The notes beneath the pieces were generated by a model, which did no database searches, had not been told where the DNA came from, and was given only the letters and a program-made list of their open reading frames with translations. A stretch of 64,000 bases of DNA from Leptospira langatensis (lineage in GTDB: Bacteria > Spirochaetota > Leptospiria > Leptospirales > Leptospiraceae): assembly GCF_004770615.1 (NCBI RefSeq), contig NZ_RQER01000004.1, positions 1 to 64,000 on the forward strand, in the 5' to 3' direction. How positions within the stretch are numbered: the first letter of the stretch is position 1; the number at the start of each line of letters is the position of its first letter. Shown here piece by piece: positions 56,089-64,000 of the stretch. Position numbers and translations under genes: made by a program.

Positions 56089-56913
56089 ATGAAGACAAGT
56101 TTTGAGTTTTTTGAGATCGAAGAGAAAGAAGACGGAGTCGCCGTTGTCTTCTTAAACCGTCCTGATAAAAGGAACTCCATGAATTGGAGTTTCTGGAGAG
56201 ACCTTCCGGATGTGGTCGATGAGATCAATAATAACTCTAAGATCAGAGCCTTCGTAGTCGCAGGCAGAGGTAAGTCCTTCTCCACTGGATTGGATCTGGA
56301 TTCCTTCTTCCAAGAATTCGGAAGCGTGGTCCAAGGCCAATTCGGCGACGACAGAAGAAAATTCTACGAACTCATACTAAGAATGCAGAAAGGGATCAAT
56401 GCAGTATATGATTCGCCCAAGCCTTCCGTTGCGGCAATCCAAAAGCATTGTATAGGCGGAGGCTTGGATCTGATCTCGGCCTGCGATATCCGTTATGCGA
56501 CATACGATGCTTCCATTTCCTTAAGAGAGGCAAAAGTCGCCATCGTAGCAGATATGGGCTCTATCAATCGTCTTCCTTCGATCATAGGACAGGGACACAC
56601 GAGAGAATTGGCTTATACCGGCAAAGACATAGACGGAGAAGAAGCTTACAGAATAGGACTTGTATCCAAACTCTTTAAGACCCAAGAGGAGCTATTAGCA
56701 GGAGCAATCCAAACTGCTACTGAGATCGCTGCGAATCCGCAAATTGTGGTGCAGGGGGTCAAAGAGGTTATGAATTTTGCCGAAGGAAAACCTCTTAGTG
56801 CAGGATTAAACTATGTCGCGGTTTGGAATTCTAGCTTCCTGGACTCCAAAGATTTCAGAGAAGTTCTGACTTCCTTCCGGGAAAGAAAAAGGCCAGAATA
56901 CAATAAGGGCTGA
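56089..56913 (+). CDS. enoyl-CoA hydratase/isomerase family protein
   Basis: A 274-residue crotonase-fold enzyme. Oxyanion-hole blocks are GRGKSFSTGLDLDSF (~63-77) and HCIGGGLDLISACDIRYA (~124-141), followed by AKVAIVADMGSINRLP. The usual second catalytic Glu is replaced by an Asp/Met context in VADMGS, as in dienoyl-CoA isomerase-like members. Acts on acyl-CoA thioesters, probably in beta-oxidation. Cytoplasmic. Confidence 0.9.
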   Translation: MKTSFEFFEIEEKEDGVAVVFLNRPDKRNSMNWSFWRDLPDVVDEINNNSKIRAFVVAGRGKSFSTGLDLDSFFQEFGSVVQGQFGDDRRKFYELILRMQKGINAVYDSPKPSVAAIQKHCIGGGLDLISACDIRYATYDASISLREAKVAIVADMGSINRLPSIIGQGHTRELAYTGKDIDGEEAYRIGLVSKLFKTQEELLAGAIQTATEIAANPQIVVQGVKEVMNFAEGKPLSAGLNYVAVWNSSFLDSKDFREVLTSFRERKRPEYNKG

Positions 56914-56917
56914 TCTA

Positions 56918-57097
56918 TTACGCGTATAGATCCAAGAGCCGGGATTTACCTTCTGCAGCGCTTGCTTGCAATTGGGACTCTACGTTGAGCTTCAGCATTT
57001 TGGAGTTCAGATCGGACTGAGCCTGAAAGATCTCTCTCGGCAAATTGGCGATCCTTTCCAAAAGGAGAGATTGGCTGGTTTGGTTACTAATTTCCAT
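56918..57097 (-). CDS. small YjfB-like putative motility protein
   Basis: About 59 residues from ATG 57097, which has AGGAAAAGGAA directly ahead; the frame is open 18 codons further. The helical sequence EISNQTSQSLLLERIANLPR with SQLQASAAEGKSRLL resembles the YjfB motility-protein family, but similarity is modest. No signal peptide. It converges with the enoyl-CoA hydratase gene 4 bp away. Confidence 0.5.
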   Translation of the reverse strand: MEISNQTSQSLLLERIANLPREIFQAQSDLNSKMLKLNVESQLQASAAEGKSRLLDLYA

Positions 57098-57211
57098 TTC
57101 CTTTTCCTCTATTGAGATTCGGGTTTTTCTTTCTCTATTCCCCCAATTCAATCATCGGTTGATGCGAGGAAAACTTGATTATTTTAGCTTTTTTTTTAGC
57201 CTGTCCCAGTC

Positions 57212-58060
57212 GTGGGATTTAGGGAATTAATCGTTAGCGCAGTTCATAGGGAACGGCAAAGGGAATTTACGAAGGCATTCAACCTTTACAAGGAGTCCCT
57301 GAATTTTACCCAAAATCCGAAAACCATCCTGAAAGTGAAGAACCGACAGGCTTGGTGCCAGTATTATATTGGAAATACTAGAGAGACCTTAAATCTATTT
57401 CAGGAATTGCAGGATCGTTTTTCTTCCCATCCGGAGAGCCGCTTATACTACGCAAATTATCTGATCAAGGTCCATAATTATAAGCTGGCGAAAAAGATCC
57501 TTCTGAATGCGATCGAGCTATTTCAGGATCAGTTAGAACTATATCTTACTCTTGCAAGCTTGTTGAAAGACACGGACAGATCTAACGAGGCAATCACCAT
57601 TCTAAAGCAGGCGCTCTCTCAGGAAAAACTTTCGAGAGGTAGAGGGATCAAACGCAAGGATATATGGGCGGAGCTTGGATATTTGTACTTTCAAAGAGGG
57701 GATTATAATTCGGCTCTCGCCTCCTTAAAGACTGCTATGAGAATGGATGAAGAGGAAACCTTCCTGCATTATGATATGATCGCGCAGTGCTACTTGAAAG
57801 TTGCAGATCATAAGAATGCTCTCAAGTTCATAGACCTATACATCAAGTATTTTGGGGAATCGGACGCGGACATCCTAGTGATCAAGGCGAGAGCGCATGC
57901 GCAACTGCAAGAAAGTCATCTCGCCTGCGCTTCTTTATTGCAGGCATATTCTATGGAGAATGGTCTTAAACTCTCCGCAGAAGATATGGTGGATTTCGGT
58001 CCCTTACTCCAAACAGGATTCTTTGATACGTTAGAGAACGTGGAAATAGACGAGGCCTGA
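57212..58060 (+). CDS. TPR-repeat protein
   Basis: A 282-residue helical protein built of tetratricopeptide-like repeats (for example AFNLYKESLNFTQNPKTILK and DYNSALASLKTAMRMDEEET). GTG start, with no signal peptide. It probably mediates protein contacts; the partner is unknown. Single gene after a 114-bp gap. Confidence 0.85.
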   Translation: MGFRELIVSAVHRERQREFTKAFNLYKESLNFTQNPKTILKVKNRQAWCQYYIGNTRETLNLFQELQDRFSSHPESRLYYANYLIKVHNYKLAKKILLNAIELFQDQLELYLTLASLLKDTDRSNEAITILKQALSQEKLSRGRGIKRKDIWAELGYLYFQRGDYNSALASLKTAMRMDEEETFLHYDMIAQCYLKVADHKNALKFIDLYIKYFGESDADILVIKARAHAQLQESHLACASLLQAYSMENGLKLSAEDMVDFGPLLQTGFFDTLENVEIDEA

Positions 58061-58115
58061 AACCCCAAGCCTCTCCGGTTCTCGCGAATCCGAAATGATC
58101 CTTCTATTCTAAAAG

Positions 58116-59384
58116 CTATTCCTCTATTTCAAAAAGATGCAATCCTGATTTCCCAAGCTGGGAGATCGCGTCACTTTCCGGAACGGTTGCCCAAAGCCCA
58201 TTGCTCGTAAAAACGGAGCCTCCCGGCTCCCAAGCCGCTTGGTTCGTTTGTAAGGAAGAGACAGGGATGGATTTCACGACCATCAAAGAAGGGACTGCCC
58301 TTACCTCGATCGCGCCTCCGTGAGAGAAAGCGAATAAGTATTTTCCAGTATTAGAAAATACTAAATAACGAGCCCCATGAATGGAATCCATGGTTTGCTG
58401 TTCCAATGTAGTTAAATTGGTTTTCACCAATTTTCCGGTTTCGTTACTGAGGATCAAAAAATACTGATTGTTCGGATCGAATGCGGCACCGTATGGGGAC
58501 ACTGGAATCGGAAAATCCACTACCTTTCCTTTCTTCAGATCCACTATATGTCCTTTTACGTGCTTCTTCAAAGAAAGTTCAGAATATTCTAATATTCCCA
58601 GCTTCGAGAAATCGGAGCTCGGGGCAAGTGTAGGCGAAAAATACTCGGAATCGGGGATCTTTTCTATCTGCAAGGAGACGATCTCATTCAAATCCTTGGA
58701 CCCGATGGAAAATCCCATTATGGAAATGGAAGAGGGCCATCCCTTCTCTCCCCTCTCCTTTTCGATCATATAATAGAAGATCTGGCGATCCGAATCGATC
58801 CCGATCGGGATCATTAGATTCCGAAGAAACGATTTTGACTCGGTGACCCCTCCTCCCCTACTTATCTCTAGATTCTCGAATTGGTTCATTTCCGAGATTA
58901 CCTTGTTCCAGGTAATCTGATTCGAACCGAGATCCCAATTCAAATAAATGATCCTTTCTTGGGTCCTTTTCTTATCCGAGTTGGAAATGTTTTTAAGAAG
59001 GATGCCTGCCTTATTCCCATCATAATAAACCAAGGAGGATCTGAATTGAATATAGGTCTTTCCGTTCGGATAGCTCACAACCGGATTTCCGTCAAAGAAT
59101 ATCTCGAGGTTCTTTTGAGCATAGTCTGCGATCGGAGGGACAACGGACTGCAGCTTCTTCTCTTTTACATCAAATATATGGAATGTGACCCTATGGCTTG
59201 CTAATACATCCCAGTTCTCATTCTTCTGGCCCACGAGAACATAACGGTTCGCATCCAATTTTACAAAGGAGCTCGCCCGGTTTTCGGTCTTAAAACTATC
59301 TATTTTCTTCAAAGATTGAGAAGAAAGACTAACGTTAAATACGGCAAAGCCAAGAATAAGAGAAATTATAAACTTACGTCTCAT
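58116..59384 (-). CDS. exported WD40/beta-propeller-like protein
   Basis: A 422-residue protein with a signal peptide ending near SLSS. It is beta-rich, with repeated strands of WD40 or YVTN type (YLVFSNTGKYLFAFSHGGAI, PYGAAFDPNNQYFLILSNET). No lipobox is visible, so it is secreted or periplasmic. Function unknown. Single gene; upstream 59385-59566 is a non-coding 182-bp gap. Confidence 0.7.
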   Translation of the reverse strand: MRRKFIISLILGFAVFNVSLSSQSLKKIDSFKTENRASSFVKLDANRYVLVGQKNENWDVLASHRVTFHIFDVKEKKLQSVVPPIADYAQKNLEIFFDGNPVVSYPNGKTYIQFRSSLVYYDGNKAGILLKNISNSDKKRTQERIIYLNWDLGSNQITWNKVISEMNQFENLEISRGGGVTESKSFLRNLMIPIGIDSDRQIFYYMIEKERGEKGWPSSISIMGFSIGSKDLNEIVSLQIEKIPDSEYFSPTLAPSSDFSKLGILEYSELSLKKHVKGHIVDLKKGKVVDFPIPVSPYGAAFDPNNQYFLILSNETGKLVKTNLTTLEQQTMDSIHGARYLVFSNTGKYLFAFSHGGAIEVRAVPSLMVVKSIPVSSLQTNQAAWEPGGSVFTSNGLWATVPESDAISQLGKSGLHLFEIEE

Positions 59385-59566
59385 AGGAAACAGGTTCTCC
59401 GAAACTTCAACTTAAGAGACGAATTATATGTAAAAATCTTAAACTAACGGCTTAAATTAATTTCCATCCCGAATAGGTTTTATTGTTATGCGACCTATAT
59501 TATACGCCCGTCCCATTGGCTTCTTTATATTAAAATAAAGAACATAAGAATACTTTATTCGGTTTC

Positions 59567-60484
59567 TTAAGAGGGTTCCAATTCTTTCACTCTTCTAACC
59601 GATTTCAATTTAGCATTTACTGTGAAGATACCGAAGATGACTAGAAAAGCCCCACCCAGATCGTATTTATTTGGGACATCTCCCAATACCCAGGAGGTCA
59701 ACATGGCTATGACCGGAATGAGATTCCCAAAGATCACTGCCTTGTCAGGACCGACTGCTTGTATCCCATAATTCCAACAAAGATATCCGAGAAAGGTACT
59801 TAACACAGACATATACAAGATCGCTAGCAAAGCCGAACTTGGAATATCCCGGAATTCTATATTCCAATCTCCGTTGATCAGACTCAGGATGAGCAATCCT
59901 ATCGTTCCGAAGAAGGCAGTGAAAGCAGTCGTTTGGATCGTAGATGCTTCCGGAATATATCTCTTCAATCCTACCGAATAGAAACTCCAACAAGTTGCCG
60001 CAAGGAAAATGAATAAGATCCCTTCTCCATGAAACGCATTCGTAAGAGCGTCGATACTTCCGTCGGAAATCACAAGTAAGACGCCTAAGAAAGAGATTAG
60101 GGTCCCCAGATAATGTTGGAACTTAAGCCTTGTCTTTAGTAAGAAATAAGAGAGAAAGATCGCGATAGCAGGACTGATGGCGACTACAATAGCTGCATTC
60201 ATAGGAGAGGCCTTTTTCATTCCTATAAAAAAGAAAAAATTGAATCCGAAGACTCCTATGATCCCTAGAAAGATAAATGCAAGTAAACTTCTACGGTCTA
60301 CTTTCAATAACTTCCTGTTCGTTATAAGCAGGAACAGGAACAAGAATAGTGTTGCTAGAACAAAACGCAAAGCTCCGGTGAGACTGGGCGAAAAGTAAGC
60401 TAACGCTTCCTTGGCCACATGGAATGTAACACCTGTAGTCAAAGAAAAATATAATAGAGAAAGATACGGTTTGATAGATTGCAT
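59567..60484 (-). CDS. EamA/DMT family transporter
   Basis: A 305-residue integral membrane protein with ten helices in two EamA halves (LSLLYFSLTTGVTFHVAKEA opens the first). Paralogous in fold to the transporter at 18681. It follows the MerR gene with an 8-bp gap on the same strand, so MerR may control it in response to its substrate. Substrate unknown. Confidence 0.9.
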   Translation of the reverse strand: MQSIKPYLSLLYFSLTTGVTFHVAKEALAYFSPSLTGALRFVLATLFLFLFLLITNRKLLKVDRRSLLAFIFLGIIGVFGFNFFFFIGMKKASPMNAAIVVAISPAIAIFLSYFLLKTRLKFQHYLGTLISFLGVLLVISDGSIDALTNAFHGEGILFIFLAATCWSFYSVGLKRYIPEASTIQTTAFTAFFGTIGLLILSLINGDWNIEFRDIPSSALLAILYMSVLSTFLGYLCWNYGIQAVGPDKAVIFGNLIPVIAMLTSWVLGDVPNKYDLGGAFLVIFGIFTVNAKLKSVRRVKELEPS

Positions 60485-60492
60485 TTTGATCC

Positions 60493-60891
60493 TTATTCTG
60501 TTCCTAAAAGAGTTTCGTATTCCTTTAATTTCGCTTTCGTGAGTTTGATCATGGCTTCCAGATCTTTTTTCTTTTGTTCCAAATTCACCAAATGAGTCCC
60601 TAAGATCCGGATCCTTTTGTTTAGAGGCGGCTTAAAGTTCTCCCCACTCTCTATCTTTTCCAAGATGCATCCTTCCAAAAAGAATCCTTTGATATCGTCC
60701 AAGGACATTCCGATCTCTTTCAACGTCTTGAGGACTTTTAGTTGTCGGAGTTCCTTTTCTGAATATTTGCGATCTTTTCCGTGTGCTCTTTCCGGTTTCG
60801 ACAGAATCCCCACCTTCTCATAGTAACGAAGTGTATGAGGAGTGAAACTCGTTATCTGAGAGACTTCGGATATGCTTAGAAACTTACTCAC
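60493..60891 (-). CDS. MerR family transcriptional regulator
   Basis: A 132-residue regulator. The N-terminal winged helix (~5-70) reads FLSISEVSQITSFTPHTLRY YEKVGIL, typical of MerR; a coiled-coil dimer helix (~85-125) follows. The C-terminal effector part is very short, as in small MerR members that bind a metal or oxidant. The single Cys in GCILEKIESG is a possible ligand or redox residue. Upstream of the DMT transporter, which it probably controls. Confidence 0.92.
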   Translation of the reverse strand: MSKFLSISEVSQITSFTPHTLRYYEKVGILSKPERAHGKDRKYSEKELRQLKVLKTLKEIGMSLDDIKGFFLEGCILEKIESGENFKPPLNKRIRILGTHLVNLEQKKKDLEAMIKLTKAKLKEYETLLGTE

Positions 60892-61070
60892 TGATATTCC
60901 CCAGGCCCCTTTTAGACCTTATAGATCGGACTCACCTAGAGTTAGCTCTAAGTCTAAATTAATCGCATTCGCAGGAAAAAAAGGTACGAAGAAGCCGCTC
61001 AAACACGAATTTCGGTTATTCCACTATAGCCTTGGCGGATTTAGAAGTAGGTTATTGTCGAGTCGAAAGA

Positions 61071-61835
61071 TTAGGCTGCGACCCTCTTATAGAGGATACC
61101 GCCGAGTATGACCACGAAAATCGAGGAAATCAGTAATATCGCAAAATCCAGAAGAATACCTAAACCGGAAGGAACTCCCAACATCAGGGATCTTAAGCCG
61201 TCTATCACGTATGTCAAAGGATTAATATGAGAAAGAAACTTTAGCCAGTCAGGCATCAGCTCGATCGGATAGATCGCGTTGCTCGCAAAGAACAAAGGCA
61301 TAGTAAGTAATTGGCCGATCCCCATAAATCTCTCTCTCGTTTTCACTAAACAGGCAAGGATCAGAGAGAATGTAGAGAAGAAGATCGAACCAAGTATAAC
61401 GAACACAAATACTCCAGCGATATGGAGTGCATCCCAATGAATGGAAACCCCGAGTATGATCGCAAGAAGATAGATAATGATCACGATCGGTATTGCTCGT
61501 GCTCCTGCCGAAAGCGCTTTTCCCAACACGATCGCTGTCCGAGGGGTGGGAGTAGTTAGGATCTTTTGTATCAGTCCAAGATCCCTTTCCCAAATAATGG
61601 CTATACCCGAGAATATGGAGACGAACAACACGCTTTGAGCCAAGATCCCCGGAGTCATGAAGGAAAGATAATCCGTATGGAAAGATTGGATCGGCATCTT
61701 AGCAAAAACCTGTCCGAAGATCAGAAGCCAGAGCGCAGGTTGAACGGATCGAGTGAAAACTTCTAGAGGATCGTGAATGATCTTTCGGATCTCCAATTCC
61801 AAGATCACCAAAGTTTTTCTTATAAAATCAAACAT
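61071..61835 (-). CDS. ABC-2 type transporter permease
   Basis: A 254-residue permease with six helices. The block ITLAIIWERDLGLIQKILTTP is of the ABC-2/DrrB type: IIWERDLGLIQKILTTPTPR near residue 77, followed by LLTMPLFFASNAIYPIELMP. It forms a pair with the ATPase gene 7 bp upstream on the same strand. Likely exports a lipid or drug-like compound. Confidence 0.92.
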   Translation of the reverse strand: MFDFIRKTLVILELEIRKIIHDPLEVFTRSVQPALWLLIFGQVFAKMPIQSFHTDYLSFMTPGILAQSVLFVSIFSGIAIIWERDLGLIQKILTTPTPRTAIVLGKALSAGARAIPIVIIIYLLAIILGVSIHWDALHIAGVFVFVILGSIFFSTFSLILACLVKTRERFMGIGQLLTMPLFFASNAIYPIELMPDWLKFLSHINPLTYVIDGLRSLMLGVPSGLGILLDFAILLISSIFVVILGGILYKRVAA

Positions 61836-61842
61836 CTGAAAA

Positions 61843-62643
61843 TTATCCTAGTCGCTTCGCTATCTTTCGCTCTCTACTCACGGAACTAAAGTCCTCGTCC
61901 GAACCTTTATTGTTTTCCTTAGCGTAATGGATAAAGACTTCTTCCAAAGTCTTTTTGGGTCCTCCCGCGGATTTTTTTAATTCTGCAGGAGATCCGATAG
62001 CAGCGAGCTTCCCTTGGGACATCAAAGCCATTTTGGAACAGAGTTTATCCACCTCATCCATAAGATGTGTGGTCATTATGATAGTCGTGGAGAATTCCTT
62101 TCTTAAAGCGGTGATGTGCTCCCAAACAACACTTCTTCCGATGGGATCCAAACCTACAGTAGGTTCGTCCAAGAAGAGTATCTTTGGACGATGGATCGTT
62201 GATTGAGCGATCTCCAATCTACGCACCATTCCTCCGGAATAATTTTGAACTAGAGTATCTCCGAAAGAACTCAATCCCATGAACTCTAACGCGTTCCTTA
62301 CCCTTATTTCCCTTTCTCGCCTCGGAATATCGTAGAGCTTAGCGAATAACATTAGATTTTCATAACCTGTAAGGCTACCGTCCACAGAAAGCATTTGAGG
62401 AACATATCCTATGATCTTGCGGATCTCATTGGTTTGCGTAGCCAGATCGTGTCCGTCAATGATCGCCTCTCCGGAACTTGGCTCGAGAAGAGTAGTAAGC
62501 ATCTTTATCGTCGTAGTCTTTCCCGCGCCGTTCGGCCCGATCAAGGCAAAGATCTCTCCCTGCTCCACGACCAGATCCAAAGAGTCCACGACCTTTCGGT
62601 CTCCGAAAGCCTTTGTTAATTTCTTCGTGACCAGGATATTCAT
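61843..62643 (-). CDS. ABC transporter ATP-binding protein (DrrA-like)
   Basis: A 266-residue ATPase. Walker A GPNGAGKTT at 36-44, the signature YSGGMVRRLEIAQ near 140, Walker B ILFLDEPTVGLD near 160, and the switch His in MTTHLMDEVD. Length fits the DrrA group. It energises the ABC-2 permease encoded just downstream. The substrate is not evident. Confidence 0.95.
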   Translation of the reverse strand: MNILVTKKLTKAFGDRKVVDSLDLVVEQGEIFALIGPNGAGKTTTIKMLTTLLEPSSGEAIIDGHDLATQTNEIRKIIGYVPQMLSVDGSLTGYENLMLFAKLYDIPRREREIRVRNALEFMGLSSFGDTLVQNYSGGMVRRLEIAQSTIHRPKILFLDEPTVGLDPIGRSVVWEHITALRKEFSTTIIMTTHLMDEVDKLCSKMALMSQGKLAAIGSPAELKKSAGGPKKTLEEVFIHYAKENNKGSDEDFSSVSRERKIAKRLG

Positions 62644-62743
62644 TCTAGATTCACTTTGCCGTATTTAATTCATTCGTCTCCCATTCTTCTCGTTTTCGAT
62701 CATAGAGGAGACTTTGACAATTATCAGTAGCTATCACTCCATT

Positions 62744-63316
62744 TCAATCAAAAGGGACAGCGGTAAGCCCGTGCTTCCAGCGTTGGTCGTTATAAATACG
62801 ATGACGATACAACTGGGGAGACATTGATGGATCGAAATAGAACTTCTCTTTGAATTCATCGACGGCTTGCTCCAATTCGTCAAGCGAATCGGCGACGGTA
62901 AAACCGTACTGGACCAATAATTCTCTATCCTTATCAAAGTCTTCCGAATAAGATCGAGATATAAGGTAATCGGCGATACGAGTAGCAATAATCCTGTATT
63001 GCCCTTCCAGGTCCAATTCGACTACCGGAGCATTTGCAAGTTGTATGTTCGAAGGTCCGACCCAAAGTCCGATAAATCCCCCTACGTCCTTTCCGATCCA
63101 ATAGATCAATCGATTTGTCTCGCTCATGGCAAATACGTTAGCCATAATATCCATATCCTGGCGATCGCTGTCATTTAAATAGCTCGTATCCGATGGGTCC
63201 TGCCAATTCAGATCGTTACATCTTTCAAATCCTATATCTTCCAAGAATTGAGCTAAATTCCCCTCAGCATTATTAAGAATTTGTAACTCGATAATAGCGT
63301 CTTTATTCATGATCAT
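62744..63316 (-). CDS. hypothetical cytoplasmic protein (SUKH-like possibility)
   Basis: A 190-residue acidic protein without signal peptide. The pattern around LIYWIGKDVGGFIGLWVGPS with DLEGQYRIIATRIADYLISR recalls SMI1/KNR4 (SUKH) proteins, some of which act as immunity proteins, but the match is weak. No toxin gene is next to it. ATG start at 63316, with a second Met two codons on. Unknown function. Confidence 0.55.
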   Translation of the reverse strand: MIMNKDAIIELQILNNAEGNLAQFLEDIGFERCNDLNWQDPSDTSYLNDSDRQDMDIMANVFAMSETNRLIYWIGKDVGGFIGLWVGPSNIQLANAPVVELDLEGQYRIIATRIADYLISRSYSEDFDKDRELLVQYGFTVADSLDELEQAVDEFKEKFYFDPSMSPQLYRHRIYNDQRWKHGLTAVPFD

Positions 63317-63592
63317 TAAGGCCCTTATAAAAATAACACATTCTGTCGTCTCGAATTGACTTACTTTTTAGAATGGGAATATTTACCTTTCGGAATTGGA
63401 TCACTCCTATCTGTTTGTTTAAAATACGAACCTTGTAGAATATTCCGAAGAATTATCCTCTTATTCCTTAAATATTATTGTTCATTCCTGATCGAACGTA
63501 CGTGCCACCGATAATGTTTTCAAATAAATCGAAAAGTCTGTGTTGAACTATCAGAACATAGAAACTGAATATTTCAGTCGAAGGAAGATAGA

Positions 63593-64000
63593 ATGATCGA
63601 AAACGAATTTGAGCAAATAAATACAAGATCCAAATCAATTGCAAAATATGGGACCGGCTTTCTGGCAACTTTGCTAATCGCCTTCTTAAGCAATTGCGTC
63701 TCCACACAGATTAACGATGAATTTTACCGAGCTTATCTTACGAGGGATTTCAATTATCCAAAAGATAAAGTAATGCAAGCCACATTAGCGGCACTCAAGA
63801 CCCAGAAGATCGGCGTAGAAAAAATAGATCTACAAAAAGGTGTGATCGTAACTGAAAGAGATGCGTTTTACAAGCAAACGACCATTTCAGGAAATCAGTA
63901 TTATGCTACCGCTCAATCGCAAGTCGCAACTCACCAATATTATCTCTTGGTAACGGGAGACAAATCCAGAAGTACGGTCCAAGCTACAAGATACAGACTT
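63593..64000 (+). CDS. putative lipoprotein, cut by the right edge
   Basis: An open frame of 136 codons without stop to the window end. ATG at 63593 has AAGGA 7 bases ahead. After a hydrophilic start comes a membrane helix ending in LSNC (lipobox, Cys 35), then a helix-beta domain (YPKDKVMQATLAALKTQKIG, then KIDLQKGVIVTERDAF). That order resembles small outer-membrane assembly or DUF-type lipoproteins. The remainder is beyond the window. Confidence 0.7.
   Translation, partial: MIENEFEQINTRSKSIAKYGTGFLATLLIAFLSNCVSTQINDEFYRAYLTRDFNYPKDKVMQATLAALKTQKIGVEKIDLQKGVIVTERDAFYKQTTISGNQYYATAQSQVATHQYYLLVTGDKSRSTVQATRYRL

Overview
The window is almost certainly from a Leptospira chromosome (spirochaete). 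The clearest marker is a tandem pair of genes that read as the leptospiral porin OmpL1, with the OmpL1-type N-terminus and a C-terminus of YRFGYKHE(I/L). Other supporting signs are the many lipoproteins with loose spirochaetal lipoboxes, 7TM-DISM-type signalling proteins, frequent TTG/GTG starts and a family of short interspersed palindromic repeats. The moderate GC content would suit an intermediate (P2-type) species, but the species cannot be settled from this window.

Layout. 1-7.4 kb: an AraC regulator with a short-chain dehydrogenase, a 3-methyladenine glycosylase-like gene, a 7TM histidine kinase convergent with a LuxR-type response regulator, and a lipoprotein. 7.5-13.6 kb: a co-directional envelope redox/metal locus. 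It holds a Cys/His-rich small protein, a beta-propeller lipoprotein with a Met/His tail, a Met-rich outer-membrane barrel, two CxxCH cytochrome-like lipoproteins, a YceI protein and a DUF5777 barrel. 13.6-24.5 kb: lipoproteins, an AhpD-like protein, an ECF sigma / FecR / membrane protein operon, a DMT exporter with an M14 carboxypeptidase, tandem DUF2147 proteins and a SUMF1-like protein. 24.6-32.9 kb: the most unusual region. Two paralogous 7TM-SpoIIE phosphatases bracket an isoprenoid-synthase-fold protein, a SPASM-like radical SAM enzyme, a geranylgeranyl-reductase-family flavoprotein and two ~70-residue Nif11-like peptides.

32.9-44.8 kb: an outer-membrane protein, thiC behind a TPP riboswitch, tandem ompL1 genes each with a terminator, pcm, tRNA-Phe, coaE with a SPOR protein, membrane proteins including a CPBP protease, a chemotaxis receptor and tRNA-Leu. 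44.8-58 kb: two small lipoproteins, ispD overlapping lysA, a zinc phospholipase C-like protein, a class A penicillin-binding protein, bactofilin with a LysM/M23 endopeptidase, an alpha/beta hydrolase, a response regulator-HWE/HisKA_2 kinase fusion, an enoyl-CoA hydratase-like protein, a small putative motility protein and a TPR protein. 58-64 kb: a beta-propeller-like secreted protein, a DMT transporter with a MerR regulator, an ABC-2 exporter, an unknown cytoplasmic protein and a lipoprotein cut by the right edge.

How genes may work together. The 26.7-32.9 kb locus looks like a small peptide-maturation (RiPP-like) system. Each Nif11 peptide gene is divergent from a tailoring enzyme, and one peptide gene overlaps a phosphatase gene. 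An isoprenoid synthase-like protein beside a prenyl-reductase-type flavoprotein raises the possibility of a lipid- or prenyl-modified peptide. This reading is inference from family membership and gene order; no product is known to me.
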